Assembly (NCBI GenBank): GCA_012845835.1
Contig: JABAKD010000004.1
Coordinates: 3,380,433-3,444,432, forward strand
Direction: 5' to 3'
DNA length: 64,000 nucleotides
DNA from: Undaria pinnatifida
Taxonomy: Eukaryota; Sar; Phaeophyceae; Laminariales; Alariaceae
Shown here: piece by piece, positions 40,891 through 51,300 of the stretch
Position numbering within the stretch: the stretch's first letter is position 1
Layout of the letters: each line of letters starts with the position of its first letter
The notes under the pieces: generated by a model
Database searches by the model: none
Seen by the model: only the letters and a program-made list of their open reading frames with translations
Told to the model about the DNA's origin: nothing
Made by a program: the position numbers and the translations under genes

Positions 40891-41187
40891 ACAGCTTATT
40901 ACGTCACTGCGTCTTGCCGACCGGATATCACACTTCAAATACGACGGTGCGCCGTAGCTACCCGTGCTAGTTATGCGCGGGGGGCAGGAATAAGGATGGG
41001 GGTCAAGCTGTCGGAAGCTCCTCGCTGCACTCTTGGAAAGGGGGACGGCATTCAGACGGTACCTAGGGTTTCCAATTATGAGGCGTAGGAATTTACACCG
41101 TTAAACGCGCCCGTGCCCCTCCCCACGGACTCCCTGTAGCCAAAGGAGCACTTCCCATGCGCAACAAACTCTGTTCACACGCAGTCG

Positions 41188-41358
41188 GGTGTTCCCAATA
41201 GTGCCGGTTGCACAGTGTCACTGCCCTTTACAGTGCCGGTGAAATCGTTTGGCACGACCGGAAATCTCTAAGGTAACCCCATTTTTGATAGTGCGGGTAC
41301 CCTGAATAGTGCCGGTACATTGGGCCGGCACGTGCCGATGCTATTGCTATTGGGAGCC
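41188..41358. mobile_element. AATAGTGCCGG MITE, copy 1
   Basis: Begins TTCCCAATAGTGCCGG and ends GCTATTGGGAGCC, an inverted terminal match. AGTGCCGGT repeats internally four times. A diverged copy is at 62177-62360. Confidence 0.6.
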
Positions 41359-41359
41359 C

Positions 41360-41990
41360 CTCCACTATTGTCGAAAGCCCAAGCACCACAATGCTATACT
41401 GTGTAACACACAAGACTGCACCCCCCCTCAACGCATGTAGAAAAAAAACTGTTTTTTTCGGCATTCGTGAGAGGGCAAACGCCATGTGCCTTGCGGAAAT
41501 ATCTCAACGAAGTATTTGATATTTCCCAAGTCATCGCTTTTTTTGTTGGGTGTGTGCCCCCCCCTTGAGTTGGAGAAGTTGGCTCGGACCCTTGAGTTGG
41601 AAAAGTTGGCTCAGAAATTCACCCGAAGGGGTTTGTCATCTTGCGAACAGTTGCAGTATGCTGAGAGGTAACCGCTCCATGAGCTTGAGCATTCTCCATA
41701 GTAGGCCTTCGGGCAGGAAGACGGGACGGGTGCCGGGTATCAATGCGCTCCGTAGATATTGAGCGAAGATAAAAACGATTAAAGAAACCACTACCGCACC
41801 GCTACACACGCGTGCGGGCGACACTGATAGCACGTGTATTTCATCCTGTGTACACGCATAGGAAGCTCCCCTGACTGAAGCGTGGAGCTGCAGCGCCACC
41901 ACCACCACCGCCACACCAGGCAAGAAGCGCACCGACCCGCTTCAGAAAACAACACCACCCCCAATGTTGCATGCTCACTACATCAACAAT
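41360..41990. other. Intergenic region before the carboxylase gene
   Basis: No gene supported. A local duplication of CTTGAGTTGGARAAGTTGGCTC occurs at 41565-41610. Confidence 0.4.
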
Positions 41991-41992
41991 TA

Positions 41993-42125
41993 ATCCCAAT
42001 TTACACGCGTAACACCCCAACCAACATCAGCCATGTACACGCGCAACAGCCCAAAATATGTCGGCAACTCATACGCGTGCTGGGCGGAACGGCCCAAACA
42101 ATATGCCGCCAATTTACATGCGGAA
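41993..42125 (-). repeat. Tandem copies of the MCC beta coding end in its 3' flank
   Basis: About four units of 35-45 bp on the plus strand: TTTACACGCGTAACACCCCAA, TGTACACGCGCAACAGCCCAA, a GGGCGGAACGGCCCAA unit, and TTTACATGCGGAACACCCCAA. The last is the true coding end (phenylalanine-arginine-methionine-stop). AATATGYCG or AATGATGTCGG follows the units. Confidence 0.75.
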
Positions 42126-42353
42126 CACCCCAAATGATGTCGGAGGAGCCCTGTCCTTCATCGCCACGCGCAAGCTCAGCCCGAGAACGCGTCTAGTGTC
42201 CGCCGGATCGATAACTCCGTCGTCCCAAAGCCTAGAGCTCGAGAAAAATGGGGAGCTCTCGCGGTCGAATTTTTCCAAAATCGGGTCCTTGATATTTGCC
42301 TCCTCCTCTGCTCCCAGGGTCTCGCCTCGGCTTTCTCGCTTGTCCTTCTCCAC
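42114..42353 (-). CDS. MCCC2: MCC beta exon 7 (C-terminus)
   Basis: Acceptor TTTTTCCAG, then [57 protein letters not shown] and the GVFRM end with [15 protein letters not shown] is conserved in MCC beta. Confidence 0.95.
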   Translation of the reverse strand: MEKDKRESRGETLGAEEEANIKDPILEKFDRESSPFFSSSRLWDDGVIDPADTRRVLGLSLRVAMKDRAPPTSFGVFRM

Positions 42354-45300
42354 CTGGAAAAACCAATCACGACGACAGCTCATGTTAAAAGAGGCGCGAC
42401 GAAGAGGACGCTGTGTCTTATGTGTCTGACTGCAATTCGGCAATGCTGCTGTCGCTGCTGTCGCCGCTGCTGCAATTCAGCAACAGTGTTGCTGCCGTTG
42501 CTGCAATTCAGCAATGCTGTTGCTGCCGCTGAAACTACGCAATGCTTCAGCTGCTTTTACTTTTTTTGGCGCTACCGCTTCCGCAATTCAGCAATGATAT
42601 TGCTGTTCCTGCCGCTGCCAAGGCTGATGTTGCTGCTGATTACCACGGCGCGCGTGAGGGCTGCTCGAAACAATGGAAGGACTGGACCGCTCTGCCAAAA
42701 ACCTTCGCGTCGTATCGCGCCAAGGTACACCGTTACGCAAACCCGTGGGGCTTGCTCTGCGCGATCATGCAACTACAATAAATATCTGACAGGCGTCATC
42801 TGCTTAACCTAGCGTGCTGTAGTTCCTTCTTACCGGAGAAACAAAAAAAGAACCCTTTCTTTCCCGCTTTCTGATACAAGAGGTACTCTTAACACGATGA
42901 CTTTCTCGATCACGAAAAAAAAAATGTGGTTGCTGCCTAGCACTCTCTTTCGTCGAGTACCCCCCGGTCGAGCGGCCTATCGGTTTCACGAATCCTAGCA
43001 GAGGTGCTCATCTTGGCATGAGAGAATTTCCAAAGGACGTAACAGGGGCCTGGCGAAAAACAACAAACACGCCTTTATTGCTCGAGGCGCGCTGTGGTCG
43101 ACCATCCAAGACGAAGTAAAAAAAGAGCAGAAAATCGAGGAGACTCTCATCTCGGTGTTGCCCACCTGAGCTAGGACGTTCGCCGCCTGCTCACCCCCCA
43201 TCACAGAAATACGGGCGTTCGGCCACATGTAGAGGAAGCGGGGGGAGTAGGCCCGGCCGCACATACCGTAGTTGCCCGCTCCGTAGCTGCCGCCGATGAC
43301 GCAGGTGATTTTCGGCACCGAAGCGCAGGCTACGGCTGTAACTAGCTTGGCGCCATCTTTAGCTATCCCTTGGTGTTCGTAACGTTTCCCGACCTTTCCG
43401 ATGAGGCGTGTGGGCGGGCGGGGGGCGGGGGGGGCGGGTGGGGGGCGTACTCATTTGTTGATTACCTTAGTCATTTGACCATTGACCACGCATCCCTTTC
43501 GAGACAGAGCACCGTTCCTACTCCTAATAGAGAGACCTCCAACATTTGCGCGCTCATTACGCTTCTTCGATATGCCACATAGAAACTGTTTGCTTATCCT
43601 ATCCCCGCCTGTTTCGCCGTCTGCGGCGACCATCTTTCTCCTAGGATAGCAATCGTTTTCTCGCTACTCTCTATTCCACCAAACTCTTCCATGTCACATA
43701 CATCTAATTTCCTCAATTCCTCCTCTAACTCATCCCGTTCCTTATTGTATATTTCACATTCTCCTACTATTTGAGTCCTACTCTCTATCGTTGTGCCACA
43801 CACCATCAAAATATGCTGTGTGCTCCATAAGTCTTCCTTCAGACAATAATCCCAGTATTCTTCGTCCAGCTTCGACAAGATAGGCGATATAGGCGATAGG
43901 ACACATGCCCGCGGTAGAGGTGACACCACTGTTTTTTTTTCTGGAGTTCCTTACTTTGAGGAGTTCCGTACCTCGCCCAACAAAAGATTTTGAGCAAAAT
44001 GAAAGCGAAATCCGATTTACAAACCCGTGACGTAGGTATAAAGAACGAATAATTTCGCGAAACAAGAATGATATTCCCGACGATTTTGGGCTAAGGAGCC
44101 GCGTCATTCAGAAAATGTTTTTTTCTTGCCAAAAAATGGTATACCTTAATACCATTAAAACTACCTCCATCGTACCCCGCGTCATAGTCTAAAATTCACT
44201 CGCGATTTCAGACGGGTCGTGCACGGGGACACGCTAACTTACGCCTCGCCTTCGGAAAAAACGCAAAAGGTATCCGCATCGGAGGTGCAAGGCTTACACC
44301 ACACGCGGCATCGCACCGCACTTGATCGCAAAAATTGGAGAGAAAACAGAAAAACGTCCCCCCACTCCGACTTCAACCGCCGATCGCACGCACCGGAAGC
44401 AAGTCTTCAAAATTGTGGATTAAGCGACGCTTGTCCGAGACAGACCGGAAAACGGTCCTCATACTTCGCGGCAAAGGCGAACCCTTCTGGGAGCCATACA
44501 ACGCGACCAAAACAATCGAGCTGTGCGGCCTTACCAACCGTTATCCTGGTGCCCCCAGAGTTCTGCTTCATTGTTTTTTCCTACCTACCTGTAGACTCAG
44601 TACGTTACCTTGTGACCACCGATTAGATTTTGGTAACGACCTACAGCAAGACCATCGTCAACAACAACCCCTCAAAACGATCAGTCACGGTCCCTAAACC
44701 ATACCCTAACCGTCAGGCCCTCCCACGCACCATGAATCCTGTGATGTTCTGCAGGAACAGGAGGGGAATGCCGCGCTGGCAGCAGAGCTCAACGAAGTGG
44801 GCCGCTTTCAGCGCAGACTCCGAGAACAGGACGCCGTTGTTGGCCACAATTCCGACACTCTGCCCGTACAAGTGTCCGAAGCCCGTCACCATCGTCGTCC
44901 CGTAGCGTTCCTTGAACTCATGGAAGCGGCTACCGTCGACCAGTCGCGCAATGACCTGCTCTAAAACGAGAGTCAATCGATACAGCACAGGGCACCTATC
45001 GTAATAAGAAACAGAAACGCTGACCCAGGCTGATTTTTCTTACTTGGAAGAGGGTGCGTTTCACACTATCTCTAGTATAAGCGCTCCCGAGTTTATCGTT
45101 TGCAGGGCTTTTCGCGGGACCCGCGGATCATGCCAGGAGGTTATTAAAATCTCGCGGGTCGAGTAGGGTCGGGTAAAGAGGTGTTTGGAATATCACGGGA
45201 CGGGTCCAGTCGGGTCAGAAAAATTCCAAACCTCGCGGGCCGGGATGGGTTTGCCGTGACTCGACCTGACCCGTGAACGCTCTAAACATTTTCTCGGATA

Positions 45301-48300
45301 TCTCAGGATGATATTTTTCGGGGCTCTTTTTTATCAGAGAGCCGGTGCTGTATGATGAGCGTTGTTGTACTGGGCGGCTGGGACAAGGCGGGGGGGAAGG
45401 CGGAACAGGGTATAATACAGCTACAGCGGCGATGTTCTAAGACAAGGCTAGAGCAGCGTGAGAGGGGCGTACCCCGGCAGCTGCAGTAGCAGCGGTAGCC
45501 GCAGCAGCAATAACGGCACCGCCACCGCCGCCGCCACCACCACCACCACCACCACCACCACCGCTACTACCACTACCACTGCCACCACCACCACCACCAT
45601 CACCATAACCGCCGCCACCACCATCACCAACACCAGCAACACCAGCACCAGCACCAACACCAACACCAAAACCAACACCAACACCACAACCACCACCAAC
45701 ACCAACACCGACACTGACACCAGCGGTAACAGCAACACGCTTTAAGCACAAAAAATAAGCTCCGGTGGAGTTTGCTGTGAATCGCCCACACCAAGTGTAG
45801 TTTCACCTAGCCTTTCCTCCCGGTCTAAACTTGCGACCGAGTGACAACACGAACACGCACGACATATCCCCCCTCCTCCCTCTCGTGTCCGGGGGCTGCT
45901 GCGCTCCTGCCTTGAAAGGGTGCGAGTGGGAGAGTCAACGATATTGACCCCTTTAGAACTACATCCACGTTGTGGCAGACAAACTACTCGGAGTTAGTGT
46001 ACAATACACTTTGCAGTAGTTAAACGTAATGACTACGGCCATGCATGATGAAAATACACCCCCCCTCCCCCCCTCCCTCTCCACTCTCCACCATAATTCT
46101 CCCCTGCTTGCCTTCCGGACGTCGAAAGGCTTCTTGGTATCCGTGGGAATAATGCTTCCCATCTCGCGGGGATCGAAAAGCGGCTCGTCCCACTCCTCCT
46201 GTCGGTGCGGCTCCACTTGTGCCGGTTCGCTCATTTCGCCGCCACTTCCGCCACCGTTGGGGCACGCGATATTGTTCACGTTCCCAAGGTTGAGGTTTGC
46301 AACAATGCTGCGAGTGATCGCGATGGCGTGTTCGTCGTCCTCGGCAAAGTGATCCGCGACTCCTGACACCCTGCCGATCACCGCCACCGCATACAACGTT
46401 TAGCCATACAAGTCGATCGCAGGGAAGAGGTTCGAGGAGTGGGTGGGGGAGGCACGCGCGAAAAGTGAAAACCGATGCGCACGACGGCCCGGAAACGAAA
46501 ACGCACACCCCAACGGGAAAAAAACGTGCAAAAGAGCATCACGCGAAGAGAGTCGCACGCGCAGGGCCGATAGTCGTCGACATACGTTGTCCACCACGAC
46601 TTCCGTCGGGAGGGAGAAAAAATAGCGGCATTCTAAGGCGTCATCGCGACACGATCAAATCCTCCCCTCCGTGATAACGGTCATCATCAAACAAAAAACT
46701 GGAGCTCGCCGTGTTCTCTCCCAACGATGAGACGCTTTAACCCTTGTGGTATTTTGCCAAAATGTCCCAAGTTCAGTTTCAAGTACCTTTTTTCCAAACT
46801 TGGATGAACTTTCGGAGGGGTAAAGCACCCCTCACCCCCCCCCCCTCCCCTTCCATATACGCACAACGAACTCCTGCATTTCGAGGCACCTATCCCGCCA
46901 CCCCCACTCCCTCGCCCCATACACGCGCTGTTACCTCACAATGAACTCCTACATTTTGGTTTTATGTATCTCCTCCTCCCCTACGGAGCACCCAAATTTT
47001 GGAGTTGCCTCTAACTAGGAGCAAGAACGGTGCTCCGTCGCGAACGCGATGGGCGGTCAATGGTCAACAGGCTAAGGCAAGCACCAAACGAGTAAGTGCC
47101 CTCCCCCCCCCCCCCCCCCAATACACGCGCTATGCGTCACAACGAACTCCTGCATTTTAGGCATGCCACGACAGGGGCAGCACTTTCTCTTGGCAAAAAC
47201 GTTTCGTCAGTGACAGCGCTCCTTACCTCAAAATCGTCGGAATGCCGCTTTTTTTCTAGCAACATTATTCGTTGTATACCTACGCATGCACAGGTCACGG
47301 GGTTCTTCATCGGGTCGTAGATTCATTGATAACAAAACTTTGAAAAAAGCTTGGGTGAGATAGAGAGCTCGTCAATGAAGGGCCTTAGAAAAACTTGGGG
47401 CCAACCCTATCGAAGCTTGCGTAATTTGGTGGCACGTATCCTCCCCACCCACCCACCCACCCACCCACTCCCTTCTCACCGCGTGTGAGCGTCAGCACCG
47501 CCCAGCTCCTCCGCCGATATGACCTCCCCAGTAGCAGCTCTGACCAGCGGCGGACCCGCGAGGAAGACGGTACCCGTGCCATTGACGATGACGGTCTCGT
47601 CGGACATTGCGGGAACATAAGCACCTCCGGCAGTGCACGACCCCATCACCACGGCGACCTGCGGTATTCCTGTCGATCGATGGTATAAGAAAAACAACGA
47701 AACGAGCGCCATATCGGAGGCAGCGGTTTTACGATTTGGCCCAGCTGTGGAGAAATGGTTGATAGTGCGCACAATCTCCTCATAAATAGCCCATTTTTCT
47801 CCATTGAGAATGGCCTTTTGATGAGAATGAACTTTTCGTTTTGTTTTGGACGATAATTTTTTTCCTCGGAGACGGTTTTTCGCTTGAAAAACACTTATTG
47901 GCAACAGCTGTCGACCGCATGACCGCATGACCAAAATTATAAATCAGGATTGGCGGCCTCGAGAAAAAGATGATACCTGGTACATGAAATCGTCATTTTT
48001 CGCGAGGCGGCCCCCTACCGAAATACCCTAATTATTGTATCACCTGGTTCTCGACACGATCAATGCCGATTTCGAGTTTTTGTGCGATCCGTAGCTGTTG
48101 CCAAAATAACTATATTTTCTAGAGTAAAAATTGGCTCCTAGGACACATATCTCTTTCGAACCAAAAACACAACAAAACAAAACAAAAAAACGATGTTTCA
48201 TTCTCATCGGAAAGGCAATTTTCGAGGCGGAAAATCGGTTGTTTCGAGTGCAGACAACAAAAAAAAACAATATTTTTTCCCAGGCTGCCAGGGTTTGGGT

Positions 48301-51300
48301 GCTAAGTTTCCAATACCGTTTATAATTTTGGCCTACAGTAGCTTCAACAAAACGGTTGACAGTCCACACAATCTCTTCATTACGTCTTCGCCCCCCAGAA
48401 AATCTAAGGCGGTGGGCGTTTACAGTTTTCAGTAGAGTTTACGCTTTCCCAGATTCGACATTTTTCACGGTGCACACTAACTCCTTATTACATAATAACT
48501 CCGACAAAAAATCCCGGGCGGTCGCAGTCAGGGATGGTGCTTCGTAACGTTTTAAAGTCAATATTTTTGAAGTTTATTTCCACCAATCTGTCGAAACTGG
48601 GTCAAGGTCTATGCCATACACGCCTCCGACGAGGTATAGGGATTAGACATCTTCATGTTAGGGGCGTGAAAAAAAAGTAGGTACCCCTCCCTGCCGCACT
48701 ACGACGTGCTGCTTTTCTTTTTTTTCATGTTTCCGATCCGTTTGCTTGGTGTGCGCCGTACCTGCCGCAGACATGTTGGCTTGGTTGAAAAATATCCTTC
48801 CGAAGTGGTCACGATCTGGGAAGACTTCGGCCTGCTTGGGCAGGTACGCCCCTCCCGAGTCCACCATGTAGATGCACGGTAAGCGGTTCTCCTTCGCGAC
48901 CTCCTGCACCGACGGTCGGAGAAAATCAGGGGCGGCAAGTGAGGGGTGGGTGCGGCCGCGGCGGTCGTGTGGTCGCGGCAGCAGCGGCACCGGTGATGGC
49001 ACTGTCTGTGTTGTCTCCGCACTAAACCATTATTTCTACCCGACCACATCAGTACACCCAGAGTCCGTCTGATTCTTCATCCTAGAGAGATACAAATTAT
49101 GTGGTCACAGACGACTGTGAAACAGAGTAAACCACACAGGCGCAATTCATCCAGGCAAAGAAAATGAAATGCTAGCGTACCGGGTACGAGAACACAACAA
49201 AACAAGCCAAACCATGAAAAAAATGTACAAGGAAAAAAGAAAAAAAGAAGAGAAAAAAAGAAGAGAAAAGAAGAGAAAAAAGAAGAGAAAAAAAGAAGAG
49301 AAAAAAAGGAAAGAAAAAAAGAAAAGAAGAAAAGAATAGAAAAAAGAAAAGAAAAACAGAAAAGAAAGAAAAGAAAACAAAGCAAAACAAACGACAGGTG
49401 TTCTGAAGACACTGGGAGAAAATATTTTTCTTCATGCCATAAATATTTTGTTAACGGGGTATGAAAGGGTAGCTCTCCCTTGAAATTTGCGCTGGACGGT
49501 GTTTGCGACTTTCGTCAACTGTGTGGCTGATGGGAGGTATTCTAAAAAAAAAAGAGAGCAGCCGCAGCACCAGCAGCAGCACCAGCACCAGCAACAGCAC
49601 CAGCACCAGCATCAGCAGCACCAGCACCAGCAGTACCAGCACCAACAGTACCAGTACCAGCAGCACCACCAGCAGCCTTGAACGGAGGCGGTGTCAACAT
49701 CGAGAGCCGACCACGCGACGACACTTAGAAACCCTTCGAGTCAAGATTTTGATGCGATTTCATGCTTCTTTTCGAGCCTACATCCCAGCAACGGCGACAG
49801 GTTGAAGCTGAGACGATGTATACCTGTAAATAGGAGCAACGAAACAAGCGCAAAGACCAATTCCTGTTCGTAAGTTGACGGTATGGACAGTTACATAGTG
49901 AGCCGGAAGCCTTGACTTAGAACGCACGTCGGCGATATAGGGAGTTCAGGTGGAGGGAGGGGTGCACCTTGTTGATGTATTTTTGCGCGATATCTTACCA
50001 CGTATGCCTTTCTCTCTCCCTCCCCCCCCCACCTCTGTCTCTCGCGCCCTCTCTCCCCCCCCCCCCCCCCCCCCCCTCCAAGTCAATTAATTCGAAGCTG
50101 TTATCCATATGCAACGAAGTACACACACGTTGCGGAAGTTCGCCTCACAAGTGGTTAATAGTATGATGCAGCCCAGCCTTCGTGCGACTCGCCGAACATC
50201 TCACAGCGCTTCGCGCTTGATGCACGCGTTTCGGTGGCCGATTGCTACTAGTGTCTCCGTAGGCACATACCCTCTCTCGAGCTCCCACGGTTGTGAGCTC
50301 CATCACAGGATTGCATTCCTTGAAACGAGGCTTCTTAGCCTCCCTGTTACGAGGTGTGGGCGAATCTGCAGCCCCATTTTCGTTTGCTTCGAATAGCCGC
50401 ATCTTCGATCCCCTTTCCAATTTCTGGATGTTTTGTTGACATCCTTTGATTGCCATGCGATCAGCATCTACGACTATTCAGGGTGGTCTAATGTTATGGA
50501 GTGCTCTCCGTATATGGATAGTATATAGCTTCGACGTGAAACCATGTCATGGTTGGGGCGAAACCAGGTGATAGTAGATGTCACAGTCGCATCGAGGCCA
50601 TCATAGATGAGCGATAATGTAGGTGACGGTGGTGGTCCAGTAGGACTCTCCATATCGTTCACTGCCGTCCTTTTCTGCCATGTTCTGCTCTTCTTGTAGC
50701 GTTTCTTTAGTAGAGTATAATGTAAGCCTTGAGTTTAGCCAGCAAGCCTATGGAGAGATAATAAAGACACCGGAACCCATGAGGGGAACGCTTCCCAACA
50801 CGACCAATCTCGCATCCCCCCTCGGGATACCATCACATGCCTGCCTGGTCGGTGGAAACCCGACGGGCCATGCATTGTAGTGATGCGAGGGTCAATGATT
50901 ATAAGACTACGAATAAGCACCATGTTTTGGTTATTGCATACCTGGTATGTTTTATACATTGTTACAAGGGGGCTTCGCCGGCGGCCTGAACGGCCGCCGG
51001 TCGCAGACTGGCGTGATGCCCAAAATATTAGTAGCAGCTATGTATGGATGGATGTGGTGCAAGATGGAGATCAGACCTAATGCGAAGAGTTGAGAGTGCT
51101 TTATATAGGTGGCGAGTTCGTTTGATATGAAGACCGCCAGAGTTTGTAGATCGCCATCTAAAAAACTGCACACTCCGTAGTACGCGCGATCGAGGTATCA
51201 CACACAGCTTGCAAAGAAGAGTTTCAGGAAATACATTGCGCTCACAGCTGATGTTTTCCACGACCTCGGCTGTCTTCGATCTCTTGGCCGGAGACCGACT

